DNA of 64,000 nucleotides from positions 42,490 to 106,489 of the forward strand of contig NZ_BATI01000024.1 of assembly GCF_000467105.1 (NCBI RefSeq), in the 5' to 3' direction. The notes under the pieces were generated by a model, which did not search any database, was not told the DNA's origin, and saw only the letters and a program-made list of their open reading frames with translations. Shown in pieces: positions 46,132-55,708 of the stretch; position 1 is the first letter of the stretch, and the number at the start of each line of letters is the position of its first letter. Made by a program: the position numbers and the translations under genes. This DNA comes from Aquipseudomonas alcaligenes NBRC 14159. GTDB taxonomy: Bacteria; Pseudomonadota; Gammaproteobacteria; Pseudomonadales; Pseudomonadaceae.

Positions 46132-46833
46132 TCAGAAGTCGTCCACCACCTCGCCGTCCTTCACCCGGAACTCGCGGTTCTGCAGGTAAGCGTTGCGGAC
46201 GAAGATGTACTTGTCACCGGAGACCATCTTCTCCGCCGACAGCAGGCTGGCGCGGGTATCGACCACATTCACCGCGCGGGTGACGTTGCGCGTCGGCACA
46301 TGGTCGATGTAGGGGTAAGGGCCGAGGAAGCTGTCCGGGATCTTGGCCGGCGCGTCGCGCAGGCTGCTCGGGCCGAGGAACGGCACCACCAGATACGGAC
46401 CACTGCCCAGGCCCCAGGCACCCAGGGTCTGGCCGAAGTCTTCGTCGTTGCGCTGCAGGCCCATCTCGCTGGCCACGTCGAAGAAGCCGAGCAGACCGAA
46501 GGTGGTGTTGAAGATCAGGCGGCCGCCGTCGACGCCGGCGTCGTGCACCTTGCCCTGCAACAGGTTGTTGGCCAGGTTGGTGACGTCGCCGATATTGCGA
46601 AATACGTTATGTACGCCATCTTCGAAGAACTGCGGGGTAACCGCCTGATAACCCTTGGCCACGGGCTTCAGCGCATAGGTGTCGAGGGTGTCGTTGAAGC
46701 TGAACACCGGGCGATTGAAACCTTCCCAGGGGTCTTCATCGGCGGCATTCGCCGCCAGCGGCAGTACGGCCAGCACGGCGCAAGCGCACAGGCGGCCCAG
46801 ACGATCGAGCCAGCTCGCTTCGATCACTCGCAT
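46132..46833 (-). CDS. mlaA: MlaA/VacJ outer-membrane lipid-asymmetry protein
   Basis: A 233-residue protein of the Mla pathway, which removes misplaced phospholipids from the outer leaflet. The signature DPWEGFNRPVFSFND and the conserved VRNIGDVTNLANNLLQG-like segment are present. I choose ATG 46833 (MRVIEASWL) because GGGGAG lies 8-9 bases upstream. The signal sequence lacks a clear lipobox Cys (AANAADEDP), unlike E. coli MlaA. Confidence 0.92.
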   Translation of the reverse strand: MRVIEASWLDRLGRLCACAVLAVLPLAANAADEDPWEGFNRPVFSFNDTLDTYALKPVAKGYQAVTPQFFEDGVHNVFRNIGDVTNLANNLLQGKVHDAGVDGGRLIFNTTFGLLGFFDVASEMGLQRNDEDFGQTLGAWGLGSGPYLVVPFLGPSSLRDAPAKIPDSFLGPYPYIDHVPTRNVTRAVNVVDTRASLLSAEKMVSGDKYIFVRNAYLQNREFRVKDGEVVDDF

Positions 46834-46949
46834 TTGCAGTCTCCCCATCGCATCAGTAGTGTGGCGGCGCGTGGCCAGCCGGAAATCTTTCCAGGCCGCG
46901 CAGTATAAACATCGCGGCCTGATAAGGCAGCAGCATAGCGGACTCCAGC

Positions 46950-47357
46950 ATGCCGGATAAACGCCTACTCCACACCGCCCATATTCCCGTGCGCTGGGGC
47001 GACATGGACAACTACGGCCACGTCAACAACACCGTGTACCTGGAATACGTCCAGGAGGCACGGGTGGACTGGTTCACCCGCGTCGGCATCCACATCGATC
47101 ATGCACCTCAGGGATCGGTGGTCCTGCAGACGTTGCACACCTACCTGAAGCCGGTGGTGCACCCGGCCACCGTGGTGATCGAGCTCTACGCCGGCGCGGT
47201 CGGGCGCAGCAGCCTGGTGGTGGAGCACCGCCTGCGCACCCTGGAAGATCCGCACAACTGCTACGGCGAGGGCCACTGCAAGCTGGTCTGGATCGACCAT
47301 GCCAGCGGCACCTCGGTGCCGGTGCCAGAGGACCTGCGCCAGGTCATGGGCGCGTAA
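46950..47357 (+). CDS. Hotdog-fold acyl-CoA thioesterase
   Basis: A 135-residue 4HBT/YbgC-type protein with the active-site segment RWGDMDNYGHVNNTVYLEY. It should hydrolyse acyl-CoA thioesters; the substrate is unknown. It is divergent from mlaA. Confidence 0.9.
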   Translation: MPDKRLLHTAHIPVRWGDMDNYGHVNNTVYLEYVQEARVDWFTRVGIHIDHAPQGSVVLQTLHTYLKPVVHPATVVIELYAGAVGRSSLVVEHRLRTLEDPHNCYGEGHCKLVWIDHASGTSVPVPEDLRQVMGA

Positions 47358-47413
47358 CCGGATCGTCATACGCGCTCGTTAGCCTGCCCCGACCGCTTCG
47401 GGAAACGAGTCGC

Positions 47414-48064
47414 ATGCCAGAGTCCCCGTTCACTGCCCTGCTCTTCGGCCTCACCGGCTGCCTGGTCGACCATGGCGCCCGCACCCTGCCGATCGCCCTG
47501 CAACACAGCGGCCTGAGCGATCCCCAGCACCCGCGCCTGCTGCCGGCGCTGCAAGCCAGCGCCGCCGAACGCGCCGAGACCCTGCCCGGGATAGTCGAGC
47601 TGCTGCAGCAGCTGCATACCCGCCATCTGCCCCACGCCTGGCTGGACGAACTGCCAGAGTCCGTCACTCAGATCCTGGCCAGCGCCCTGCCACGCGGCGT
47701 TCGCGGTTGTCGCCAGCAGACTGCGCGCCGCTGGCCGGCGCCGGATGCCATCTGGCAGGCCCTCGGCGAACTCGAAGTGGAGCGCCTGGACGGCTGCGTG
47801 CTGATCGCCAGCGAGCCACGCCTTCTGCAGGCCGGGCTTAACGCCGGGCTCTGGTGCGTCGGCCTGGCCGCCTGCGGCCCGCTGTGCGGCCTGGCGCTGG
47901 GCGACTGGCAGGCGCTGTCCGCCGCCGAGCGCGAGAAACTGCGCGCCCAGGCCACCCTGGAGCTGTACCGCCTCGGCGCACACTCGGTGATCGACCACCC
48001 CGGTGAGCTACCCGCCTGCCTGGATGACCTGGCCATACGCCGCAGCAAGGGCGAAAAACCCTGA
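47414..48064 (+). CDS. HAD-like protein without the catalytic aspartate
   Basis: A 216-residue protein related to phosphonoacetaldehyde hydrolase-like HAD proteins (PA2803 type). Where HAD enzymes have DxDGT/V the sequence reads FGLTGCLVD, so the nucleophilic Asp is Gly and the second Asp is Thr. The C-terminal KSxG/DD motifs are also not evident. It is therefore probably not a normal phosphatase. It lies 56 bp after the thioesterase gene, in the same direction. Confidence 0.8.
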   Translation: MPESPFTALLFGLTGCLVDHGARTLPIALQHSGLSDPQHPRLLPALQASAAERAETLPGIVELLQQLHTRHLPHAWLDELPESVTQILASALPRGVRGCRQQTARRWPAPDAIWQALGELEVERLDGCVLIASEPRLLQAGLNAGLWCVGLAACGPLCGLALGDWQALSAAEREKLRAQATLELYRLGAHSVIDHPGELPACLDDLAIRRSKGEKP

Positions 48065-48184
48065 CATCCAAAACTTGTCCTGGATCAGGCAGGCGCAGGT
48101 GCCATGGATTAACCTTCAGGCAGAGGGAGCGAACCCGCACACGATGTTCGGGTCAACTCTGCAGTAGCCCAGAAGGAGACGACC

Positions 48185-48448
48185 ATGTCCGCACGCCTGC
48201 AGCAACATTTCCAGCAACTGCGCGAAGAGCTCGCCGCCGATACCCCGCTGGACGCGGATGACCGCGCCGCGCTGCTTGAGCTGATGCAGGAGATCGACCT
48301 GAAACTGGCCAAGGAGCTGGCCAGCGATCCAGACGCCACCCTGGTCGACGGCGTCAACCTGGCAGTCGAGCGCTTCGAGAGCCAGCACCCGACCCTCACC
48401 GGCACCCTGCGCAATATCCTGCAGAGCCTGGCCAACATGGGCATCTAG
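48185..48448 (+). CDS. DUF4404 family protein
   Basis: An 87-residue, mostly helical acidic protein (MSARLQQHFQQLREELA; C-terminal LRNILQSLANMGI) of the DUF4404 family. A good AGAAGGAG site precedes it. The function is unknown. It is followed by a terminator shared with queF. Confidence 0.9.
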   Translation: MSARLQQHFQQLREELAADTPLDADDRAALLELMQEIDLKLAKELASDPDATLVDGVNLAVERFESQHPTLTGTLRNILQSLANMGI

Positions 48449-48462
48449 CCCGACCGCCCAAC

Positions 48463-48488
48463 AAAAAGCCCGCATTCGCGGGCTTTTT
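48463..48488. terminator. Bidirectional terminator between DUF4404 gene and queF
   Basis: The stem AAAAAGCCCGC pairs with GCGGGCTTTTT around a 4-base loop, between convergent genes. Confidence 0.9.
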
Positions 48489-48490
48489 CG

Positions 48491-49318
48491 TTACTGGCGC
48501 ACCAGGCGGCGGTTGTCCGGCGTGATCGCCTCGGTGCTGCGGTAGGGGTTGATGTCCAGCCCGCCACGGCGCACATAGCGTGCGTAAACCGTCAGCCGCT
48601 CGGGCTGCAGCAGGCGCTGCAGGTCGAGGAACACCCGCTCCACGCACTGCTCGTGGAAATCCTGGTGCTGGCGGAAGCTCACCACGTAAGCCAGCAGGCT
48701 CGCCGCCTCCAGGCGCGGGCCGCGGTAGTCGACGACCAGCGTGCCCCAGTCAGGCTGGCCGGTGACCGGGCAGTTGGATTTCAGCAGGTGGCTGTAGAGC
48801 ACCTCTTCCACTACCTGATCGGCGCAGCGCAGCAGCTCCGGCCGCGGATGGGCGTAGTCGCTGACCGCGATCTCCAGGTCGTCGATGCAACGCCCCGGCA
48901 AATTCGCCACGCCCTCGGCGGCCACCTCGTCGAGGCTGCGCACACGCACGCGCACCGGCGCACCGGCGCAGGCCGACAGGTCGCGCGCCAGCAGCCGCTC
49001 GACCTCCGCCGCGTCGGCGTAGGCGCTCTGGTTCAGCGAGTTGAGGTAGAGCTTGAACGACTTGGACTCGATGATGTTCGGTGAGTCGGCCGGGATGGCG
49101 AACTCGCCGATGGCCACCACCGGCTTGCCGGAGGGCGTCAGCCAGGACAGCTCGTAGCAGTTCCAGTAGTCCACGCCCTGGTACGGCAGCTTGCCGGCCT
49201 CCAGCCCCAGTTCGGCCCACTTGGTGGTGCGGGAAATGGGGAACAGCAGTTCGGGGGCGTACTGGGAAACGTACTCGCTGGATTTGCCCAGCGGCGAGTG
49301 TTCGGCGGGATGCTGCAT
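48491..49318 (-). CDS. queF: NADPH-dependent 7-cyano-7-deazaguanine reductase QueF
   Basis: A 275-residue enzyme of the long, tandem-fold QueF type that reduces preQ0 to preQ1 for queuosine. The catalytic cysteine is C183 ([12 protein letters not shown]) with D190, and the substrate-contact segment [11 protein letters not shown] lies near 84-94. ATG 49318 gives the usual length; the frame runs on to 49399 without support. No preQ1 riboswitch was recognised upstream. Confidence 0.95.
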   Translation of the reverse strand: MQHPAEHSPLGKSSEYVSQYAPELLFPISRTTKWAELGLEAGKLPYQGVDYWNCYELSWLTPSGKPVVAIGEFAIPADSPNIIESKSFKLYLNSLNQSAYADAAEVERLLARDLSACAGAPVRVRVRSLDEVAAEGVANLPGRCIDDLEIAVSDYAHPRPELLRCADQVVEEVLYSHLLKSNCPVTGQPDWGTLVVDYRGPRLEAASLLAYVVSFRQHQDFHEQCVERVFLDLQRLLQPERLTVYARYVRRGGLDINPYRSTEAITPDNRRLVRQ

Positions 49319-49384
49319 GGCGGTGGCCTGAGAAACGAAAAACGGCGGGCATTGTACTCCATGCCCGCCCTCCTCTCGTCCCCC

Positions 49385-49443
49385 GTAGCCCGGATGCAAT
49401 CCGGTGACGGAGTAGCCTGCTTCCCGGATTGCATCCGGGCTAC
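49385..49443. repeat. REP-type palindrome (GTAGCCCGGATGCAATCCGG family)
   Basis: Two inverted 20-bp arms at 49385-49404 and 49424-49443 pair almost perfectly around an 19-base loop. This sequence is a common dispersed intergenic element in gamma-proteobacteria. A CTCTCCCAC hairpin follows at 49456-49480. Confidence 0.8.
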
Positions 49444-49484
49444 AGGCGGGCTTACTCCCTCTCCCACAGGAGAGTGGGGGTGAT

Positions 49485-50189
49485 TCACAGCCAGAACTTC
49501 AACCCCACTACCCAGGCGCCCTCCTCGTCGTGCTCGCCTTCTTCGCGCAGCCAGTCGCCGGTGCGGCCGTAGCTCTTCTCCCAGACGTAGCCGACATAGG
49601 GCGAGAACTGCGGGCTGACCCGGTAGTTCAGGCGCAGGCCCGCCTCCAGGGTGCTGCCACCGGCGCCGACGCCCAGATCACGGTCGTCGGCCAGCGCCAG
49701 GTCGTACTCCAGCTTGGGTTCCAGCACCCAGCGCTGGGTCAGCAGCAGCTCGTACTCGGCTTCGACGCGCATCGAGGGGTCGCCGCGTTCGCTGACGAAC
49801 AAGTTGGCGTCCAGCTCGATCCACTGCGGCGCCAACCCCTTGAGGCCGAGCACCGCATAGGCGCGCGAAGGGCCCGGCTGGTCGTCATGACGCAGGCCGG
49901 CCTGCCAATCGAAGAATTCGCTGGCCATGCGCCGGTACAGCAGCTGGGTCTCGCTGGACTCGGTGGGGCCGCCATCAGCGCGCTCGCCGCTGCTTTTCAG
50001 CACCGCCTTGTGCAGGTCGTTGCCGTAGGTCGCCTCCAGCTCCCAGGCCAGCGCCTGCTCATCGCCGTCGAAGCGCTGCTCCAGGTGATCCACGGCCAGC
50101 TTGGCCACCGGCATGGCGTCCATATGTTGCTCCATGGCCAGCGCCGGGGTGGCCAGCAGCAGCGCCGACAGCAGATTAATGGTGCGCAT
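49485..50189 (-). CDS. copB: Copper-resistance outer-membrane protein CopB
   Basis: A 234-residue PcoB/CopB-type beta-barrel with signal peptide [18 protein letters not shown]. The mature protein starts with a short Met/His segment ([10 protein letters not shown]) instead of the long Met-rich region of some CopB proteins, and ends with typical barrel strands ([22 protein letters not shown]). ATG 50189 has AAGGAG upstream and overlaps the end of copA by 14 bp. Confidence 0.92.
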   Translation of the reverse strand: MRTINLLSALLLATPALAMEQHMDAMPVAKLAVDHLEQRFDGDEQALAWELEATYGNDLHKAVLKSSGERADGGPTESSETQLLYRRMASEFFDWQAGLRHDDQPGPSRAYAVLGLKGLAPQWIELDANLFVSERGDPSMRVEAEYELLLTQRWVLEPKLEYDLALADDRDLGVGAGGSTLEAGLRLNYRVSPQFSPYVGYVWEKSYGRTGDWLREEGEHDEEGAWVVGLKFWL

Positions 50190-51924
50190 GTTTGCTCTCC
50201 TTGGCCGCTGGTTGCTCGCTATAGAACGGCTGGGTACTGCCATCGGCCGCCTCCACCACGATCTTGCGGAACATGCCGCTGCCCATGTGGTAGATCAGGT
50301 GACAGTGGAAGGCCCACTCACCCATGGCATCGACCGGCACGTCGACTTCCAGGGTCTGCCCCGGCACCACGTTGACCACGTGCTTGAGCGGGTTGAACTG
50401 GCCGTTGCCCTTGTCCAGCTGCATCCACATGCCGTGCAGGTGCATGGGGTGGTTCATCATGGTCTGGTTGACGAAGCGGAAGCGCACCCGCTCGCCGAAC
50501 TTGAGGCGGATCGGCTCGGCCTCGGAGTACTTCACGCCGTTGAACGACCAGAAGTAGCGCTCCATGTTGCCGGTCAGCTGCAGCTCGATGGTGCGGTCCG
50601 GCGCGCGGTAACCAGCGGCCGGACGCATGGCCTTGAGGTCGCCGTAGACCAGCACCCGTCCACCCTCCACCGGCTCGGGGGCGATACCACTGCCGGCGGC
50701 GTAGTCCGGATTGTTCGCCTGGGCCATGGCCGCGTGGTTCATCGCGCCATGGTCCATCCCGGCCATCTGCGCGTGATCCATCCCGGCCATCGCCGAGTGA
50801 TCCATACCCGCCATATTCGAATGATCCATGCCCTGCATGGCTGAATGATCCATACCAGCCATACCGCCATGATCCATCCCGGCATGGGCCATGCCCATAT
50901 CGGCCATGGTCAGCAGGCGCGGCTCGCGTAGCGCCGGCACCTCGCCCTGCATGCCGGGGCGCGGCGCCAGGGTGGCGCGGGCATAGCCACGCCGGTCCAT
51001 CGACTCGGCGAACAGGGTATAGGCCTTGTCCTCGCGCGGCTGGACGATCACGTCATAGGTCTCGGCCACGGCAATGCGCAGCTGATCCACCACCACCGGC
51101 TGCACATCGTTGCCGTCGGCCTGCACCACGGTCATGGCCAGGCCGGGGATGCGCAGATCGAAGTAGCTCATGCCCGAGCCGTTGATGATGCGCAGGCGTA
51201 CCCGCTCGCCCGGCTTGAACAGCGCAGTCCAGTTCTGCTCGGTATCGCGGCCGTTGACCAGGAATCGGAAGCCGCTGACATCGGCGATGTCGGTCTTGGC
51301 CATGCGCATATTGCCCCAGTCCCAGCGGTCCTTAAGCGCCGCGCCCCAGCCATCGCGTTTGGCGTCACGGAACAGATCGCCAAGGGTCGGCTGCTGGTCG
51401 TTGTAGTAGTCGGCCTGCTTCTTCAGGTTGGCCAGGGTGCGTTCCGGCCTCTCGTCCTGCCAGTCGAACAGCAGCACGGTGTATTCGCGGTCGTAGCGGT
51501 ACGGCTCGCGTTTTTTCGGCTCGATGATCAGCGGGCCGTAGATGCCCTCCTGCTCCTGGAAGTCTGCATGGGCGTGGTACCAGTAGGTGCCGGACTGGTT
51601 GAGGGTGAAGCGGTAGGTGAAGGTCTCGCCGGGCTGGATGCCGGGGAAGCTGATGCCCGGCACGCCATCCTGGGTGTAGGGCAGGATGATGCCGTGCCAG
51701 TGCAGCGCGGTCATGCGATCCAGCTTATTGGTGACGGCGATCTCCACTTCTTCGCCTTCCTGGAAGCGCAGCTCCGGCGCCGGACTCTGCCCGTTGACGG
51801 TCAGCGCCGGCCGCACGCCGTCGGAGAAGCGCACCAGGCCCTCGTCGATCACCAGTTCATAACGACCAGCTTGGGCAACCAGGCTCAGGCCCAGCAGTCC
51901 GGCGGCAAGTAGCAGGCGTTTCAC
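50176..51924 (-). CDS. copA: Multicopper oxidase CopA
   Basis: A 582-residue periplasmic oxidase of the CopA/PcoA type. Copper motifs: HWHG, WYHAHADFQ, HPMHLHGMW and HCHLIYHMGSGM. Between about 340 and 400 there is a Met/His-rich insertion of MDHSxM repeats. The signal peptide MKRLLLAAGLLGLSLVAQA is Sec-like with no twin-arginine motif, unlike many CopA proteins. Its start overlaps the cupredoxin stop (ATGA). Confidence 0.94.
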   Translation of the reverse strand: MKRLLLAAGLLGLSLVAQAGRYELVIDEGLVRFSDGVRPALTVNGQSPAPELRFQEGEEVEIAVTNKLDRMTALHWHGIILPYTQDGVPGISFPGIQPGETFTYRFTLNQSGTYWYHAHADFQEQEGIYGPLIIEPKKREPYRYDREYTVLLFDWQDERPERTLANLKKQADYYNDQQPTLGDLFRDAKRDGWGAALKDRWDWGNMRMAKTDIADVSGFRFLVNGRDTEQNWTALFKPGERVRLRIINGSGMSYFDLRIPGLAMTVVQADGNDVQPVVVDQLRIAVAETYDVIVQPREDKAYTLFAESMDRRGYARATLAPRPGMQGEVPALREPRLLTMADMGMAHAGMDHGGMAGMDHSAMQGMDHSNMAGMDHSAMAGMDHAQMAGMDHGAMNHAAMAQANNPDYAAGSGIAPEPVEGGRVLVYGDLKAMRPAAGYRAPDRTIELQLTGNMERYFWSFNGVKYSEAEPIRLKFGERVRFRFVNQTMMNHPMHLHGMWMQLDKGNGQFNPLKHVVNVVPGQTLEVDVPVDAMGEWAFHCHLIYHMGSGMFRKIVVEAADGSTQPFYSEQPAAKESKHAHH

Positions 51925-52451
51925 GGCTGCACCTCGACGTTACCGACCATGCCGGCCTGGTAATGGCCGGGGATGTTGCAGGCGAACTCCAGGCCGGTAG
52001 CCTGGGCGAAGGTCCAGGTCAGCTCGGCGCTCTGCCCCGGTTCGAGCATCACCGTGTTGGGGTCGTCGTGAGTCATCTTGCCGTACTGCATGCCGCTCAT
52101 GTCGTGCTGGCTATGGTCCATCTTGCTCATGTCGTGCTGCATGGCGGTCGGCGTCAGCATGCCCATCTGCTGCATCATCAACATGTGCTTCTGGTGCTCG
52201 GCATGCATGGCGGCGTCGCCCAGGCTGAACTCGTGCAGCAGCGCGCCCTCGTTCTTCAGCACGAAACGCACGGTCTCGCCGGCCTTGACCTGCACCGAAG
52301 CCGGTTCGTAGTACATGTCGCCCAGGGTGATCTCGACGGTACGATCGGCATCGGCAGCCTTGGCCGGCTTGCCGAAAGTGTGATGGCTCTGGTCGGCCAG
52401 CGCCGGCAGGCTGAGGGCGCAGAGCAGCGGCAGAACAAAACGTGCGGACAT
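51921..52451 (-). CDS. Cupredoxin-like periplasmic copper protein (CopI/PA2807 type)
   Basis: A 176-residue protein with signal peptide (MSARFVLPLLCALSLPALA). A single cupredoxin domain has type-1 copper ligands in LLHEFSLGD (His) and FACNIPGHYQAGM (Cys, His, Met). An inserted loop is rich in Met and His (AMHAEHQKHMLMMQQMGML, HDMSKMDHSQHDMSGM). It is the first gene of the copper operon and faces the CopR box. Confidence 0.9.
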   Translation of the reverse strand: MSARFVLPLLCALSLPALADQSHHTFGKPAKAADADRTVEITLGDMYYEPASVQVKAGETVRFVLKNEGALLHEFSLGDAAMHAEHQKHMLMMQQMGMLTPTAMQHDMSKMDHSQHDMSGMQYGKMTHDDPNTVMLEPGQSAELTWTFAQATGLEFACNIPGHYQAGMVGNVEVQP

Positions 52452-52520
52452 GAGTAAGGCTCCGGGGATGGAAGATGCCCCACTCTAGGCCGCAGCAACT
52501 GGCGTCAAGCTGACGCGAAG

Positions 52521-52536
52521 ATTACAACTTTGTCAG
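52521..52536. promoter_or_regulatory. CopR/CusR-type box
   Basis: ATTACAACTTTGTCAG matches the enteric CusR box ATGACAA-N2-TTGTCAT at 12 of 14 fixed positions. It lies in the 151-bp gap between the divergent copper operon and copRS, so it can control both. Confidence 0.7.
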
Positions 52537-52602
52537 CTGGGTTCATTCAGCCCGGCGCCTGGCGTATAAAGCCGGCAACGCCCCTGCCTTGCGAATGCCC
52601 CG

Positions 52603-53280
52603 ATGAAGCTGCTGATCGTCGAAGACGAACCCAAGACCGGCCAGTACCTGCGCCAGGGCCTGGCCGAGGCTGGCTTCGCCGTGGAGCTGGCCGGCGACGG
52701 CGTCAGCGGCGAGCAGCTGGCGCTGTCCGGCGAGCATGACCTGCTGATCCTCGACGTGATGCTGCCCGGCCGCGACGGCTGGCAGATCCTGCGCAGCGTG
52801 CGCGCGGCCGGGCTGGACGTGCCGGTGCTGTTTCTCACCGCCCGCGACGCGGTGGAAGACCGCGTACGCGGCCTGGAGGCCGGCGCCGACGACTACCTGG
52901 TCAAGCCCTTTGCCTTCACCGAGCTTCTGGCGCGGGTGCGCACGCTGTTGCGGCGCAGCAATGGCGCACCGCAGGACAACACCCTGCAGCTGGCCGACCT
53001 GAGCCTCGACCTGCTGCGCCGCCGTGCCGAGCGCGGCGGCCAGCGCATCGAGCTGACCGCCAAGGAGTTCGCCCTGCTGGAACTGCTGCTGCGCCGCCAG
53101 GGCGAGGTACTGCCCAAGTCGCTGATCGCCTCGCAGGTGTGGGACATGAACTTCGACAGCGACACCAACGTCATCGAGGTAGCCATCCGCCGCCTGCGCG
53201 CCAAGGTCGACGACGGCTTCGCCCAGCCGCTAATCCACACCGTGCGCGGCATGGGCTATGTGCTGGAGGCGCGCGCCTGA
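52603..53280 (+). CDS. copR: Copper-responsive response regulator CopR
   Basis: A 225-residue OmpR-type regulator: receiver with D51 ([12 protein letters not shown]) and C-terminal winged helix ([22 protein letters not shown]). It activates copper genes when phosphorylated by CopS. Its stop overlaps the copS start (TGATG). Confidence 0.94.
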   Translation: MKLLIVEDEPKTGQYLRQGLAEAGFAVELAGDGVSGEQLALSGEHDLLILDVMLPGRDGWQILRSVRAAGLDVPVLFLTARDAVEDRVRGLEAGADDYLVKPFAFTELLARVRTLLRRSNGAPQDNTLQLADLSLDLLRRRAERGGQRIELTAKEFALLELLLRRQGEVLPKSLIASQVWDMNFDSDTNVIEVAIRRLRAKVDDGFAQPLIHTVRGMGYVLEARA

Positions 53281-54599
53281 TGTCACTGGCCAACCGCCTC
53301 GCCCTGCTGTTCGCCGCCTGCACCGCCGCCGTGGCGCTGCTGGCCGGCGCGCTGTTCAGCCGCGCCAGCGAAATGCACTTCATCGAACTCGACCAGCAGC
53401 AGCTGCAGGGCAAGCTGGCGGTATTCACCGAGCTGCTGCAGGGCGTGACCAGCACCACGGCGCTGGTTGCGCGGCGCCCGGCGCTGGAACAGGAACTGCA
53501 GCGCCACCCTGAACTGGCGCTGCGCATCGAGGGGCCGGACGGCCAGGTCTGGTTCAGCAGCCGCGCGCTGCCGGACAGCCTGCCGCACACGCAGCACTGG
53601 AATCACCAGGACACCGCCTACCGGGTGATGAGCACGAAGCAGGGCGACCTGCGCCTGACCCTGCTGCTGGACATCACCCACCACCAGCACTTCCTCGAAC
53701 AGATGCAGCGGCTGATCTGGCTGTGCGTCGGCCTCTCGGCCCTGGCCACCGCCCTGCTCGGTGCCTGGGTCGCGCGCCGCGGCCTGCGCCCGCTACGCCA
53801 GATGACCCGGGTGACCCAGCAGGTCTCCGCCAGCTCGCTGACCGCGCGCCTGCCGGCGGACGCCCTGCCGGCCGAACTGGGCGAGCTGGCCGCGTCGTTC
53901 AACGCCATGCTGGCTCGCCTGGAAGACGCCTTCGCCCGCCTCTCGGCCTTCTCCGCCGACATCGCCCACGAGCTGCGCACGCCGCTGTCCAACCTGCTGA
54001 CCCAGACCCAGGTCATCCTCAGCCAGCCGCGCGCTCTGGAGGACTACCAGGAAGCCCTGCACTCCAACCTGGAGGAGCTGCAGCACCTGGCGCAGATGGT
54101 CGGCGACATGCTGCTGCTGGCCAAGGCCGACAACGGCCTGCTGCAGACCCGCCGCGAGACGCTCGCCCTGGAGCGGGAACTGACGGCGCTGGCCGAATAC
54201 TTCACCCCGCTGGCCGAGGAAGCCGGGGTGCACCTACACGTTGACGGCCAGGCCGCGCTGAGCGCCGACCGCGCCCTGCTGCACCGCGCCCTGAGCAACC
54301 TGATCGACAACGCCCTGCGCTTCACCCCGCGCGGCGGCGAGCTGCACCTGAGCAGCGCGCAACAGGGTGCCAAGGTGCGCATCGAGGTGGCCAACCAGGG
54401 CCCCGAGATCCCCTTGGATCTTCGCGAGCGCCTGTTCGACCGCTTCTACCGCGCCGACCCGGCACGCCGCGAGGGCGGCGCCGAACACGCCGGGCTGGGC
54501 CTAGCCATCGCCCGCTCCATCGTCCAGGCCCACGGTGGCGCGATTCGCTGCGAGTCGGCCGAGGGCTGGACGCGCTTTATCCTGGAGTTTCCCGCCTAA
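53280..54599 (+). CDS. copS: Copper sensor histidine kinase CopS
   Basis: A 439-residue inner-membrane kinase of the heavy-metal sensor family. Two membrane segments (about 7-25 and 145-163) flank a periplasmic loop with His residues (HTQHWNHQD, THHQHF). HAMP follows, then the H box with H230 (FSADIAHELRTPLSN) and ATPase motifs (NLIDNALRF, GLGLAIARSIV). The start follows directly from the copR stop. Confidence 0.94.
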   Translation: MSLANRLALLFAACTAAVALLAGALFSRASEMHFIELDQQQLQGKLAVFTELLQGVTSTTALVARRPALEQELQRHPELALRIEGPDGQVWFSSRALPDSLPHTQHWNHQDTAYRVMSTKQGDLRLTLLLDITHHQHFLEQMQRLIWLCVGLSALATALLGAWVARRGLRPLRQMTRVTQQVSASSLTARLPADALPAELGELAASFNAMLARLEDAFARLSAFSADIAHELRTPLSNLLTQTQVILSQPRALEDYQEALHSNLEELQHLAQMVGDMLLLAKADNGLLQTRRETLALERELTALAEYFTPLAEEAGVHLHVDGQAALSADRALLHRALSNLIDNALRFTPRGGELHLSSAQQGAKVRIEVANQGPEIPLDLRERLFDRFYRADPARREGGAEHAGLGLAIARSIVQAHGGAIRCESAEGWTRFILEFPA

Positions 54600-54899
54600 G
54601 AGCCTACTTCGGATCGCGGAAACTCCCCTCTCCCACTTGTGGGAGAGGGGCTGGGGGAGAGGGTATTGGTCAGCTCGCCCTCTCCCGTGAAAGGCAGAGG
54701 AGGCAAAAGCAGTCCGCCGCTGTATCTCCACTCGGCTAAATCGATACACCCCCCCATGAGCAGGGATGTACGTGCATCGCCCCTGCACGCCGAGCCAGGG
54801 CATTGGTCGCAGAAATTTGCCAGGCCCACTGTTGCCCGACAGAATCGCCCGCCGTTCCGGCCCGACGTGCCGGATGATCGTGGTGAGCAGAGGCAGCAG
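54600..54899. repeat. CTCTCCC-type palindromes between copS and trmK
   Basis: A long hairpin CCCCTCTCCCAC-TT-GTGGGAGAGGGG lies at 54625-54650 and a partial copy at 54677-54702. It belongs to the same family as the elements near 15731 and 49456, and could end the copRS mRNA. No gene is seen in the rest of the gap. Confidence 0.7.
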
Positions 54900-55601
54900 T
54901 TGAACGAACAAAGATTGTCCGAGCGCCTGGAGCGCGTGGCGGCGCATATCCCGGCAGGCGCGCGGCTGGCCGATATCGGCTCGGATCACGGCTATCTGCT
55001 CGTAGCCTTGATGACGCGCGGCGTCATCGCGGCGGCGGTGGCCGGCGAGGTGGCGTTGACGCCCTTTCACGCGGCGCAACGAACCGTGCGTGAAAATGGC
55101 CTGAGCCAGCGAATCGCCGTGCGTCTGGCCAATGGCCTGGCGGCGATCGAGCCGGAAGACCGAATCAGCGCCATCAGCCTCTGCGGCATGGGCGGCGAGA
55201 CGATCCGCGACATCCTCGACCGCGACAAGGCACGCCTTACCGGCTACGAGCGCCTGATCCTGCAGCCCAACGGCGGCGAGCAACCCCTGCGCCAATGGCT
55301 GATGGACAATGGCTACCGCATCCTCCACGAGGAAGTACTGCGGGAAAACCGCTTCAACTACGAAATCATCGTCGCCGAACGCACCGGGCCGGTGCGCTAT
55401 AGCACCCAGGAGCTGTACTTCGGCCCACTGCAATTACAGAAGCGCAGCCCAGCCTTTCTGGCCAAATGGCAGCGCCTATTGCATCTGAAGCGACGAACCC
55501 TGACCCACTTCGCCCAGGCTCGGCAGGCCGTACCTGAAGACAAGGTGCAAGAGCTCACCCAACAGGTCGGGTGGATCGTCGAACTGCTCGTTCAAGCCTG
55601 A
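54900..55601 (+). CDS. trmK: tRNA (adenine(22)-N1)-methyltransferase TrmK-like
   Basis: A 233-residue SAM-dependent methyltransferase that should methylate A22 of tRNA. The SAM motif is ADIGSDHGYL, then SLCGMGGETIRDIL and LILQPNGGEQPLR. I choose TTG 54900 with AGAGG upstream because similarity starts there (NEQRLSERLERVA); the frame is open further upstream through repeat sequence. Confidence 0.87.
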   Translation: MNEQRLSERLERVAAHIPAGARLADIGSDHGYLLVALMTRGVIAAAVAGEVALTPFHAAQRTVRENGLSQRIAVRLANGLAAIEPEDRISAISLCGMGGETIRDILDRDKARLTGYERLILQPNGGEQPLRQWLMDNGYRILHEEVLRENRFNYEIIVAERTGPVRYSTQELYFGPLQLQKRSPAFLAKWQRLLHLKRRTLTHFAQARQAVPEDKVQELTQQVGWIVELLVQA

Positions 55602-55708
55602 ATTAAACAGAGCAGCAACCACAAATCCAGTGCACTTCAATTGCCGTCACCGGGCGCTTAGGGCGACCTGAAACCTGTTACGCGGCTGACTACAAACTGG
55701 AGACAATG

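Noticed and set aside
54639..54899. Longer TrmK N-terminus
   Set aside because: The upstream codons translate the CTCTCCC repeat and a non-conserved stretch; similarity begins at the TTG at 54900.
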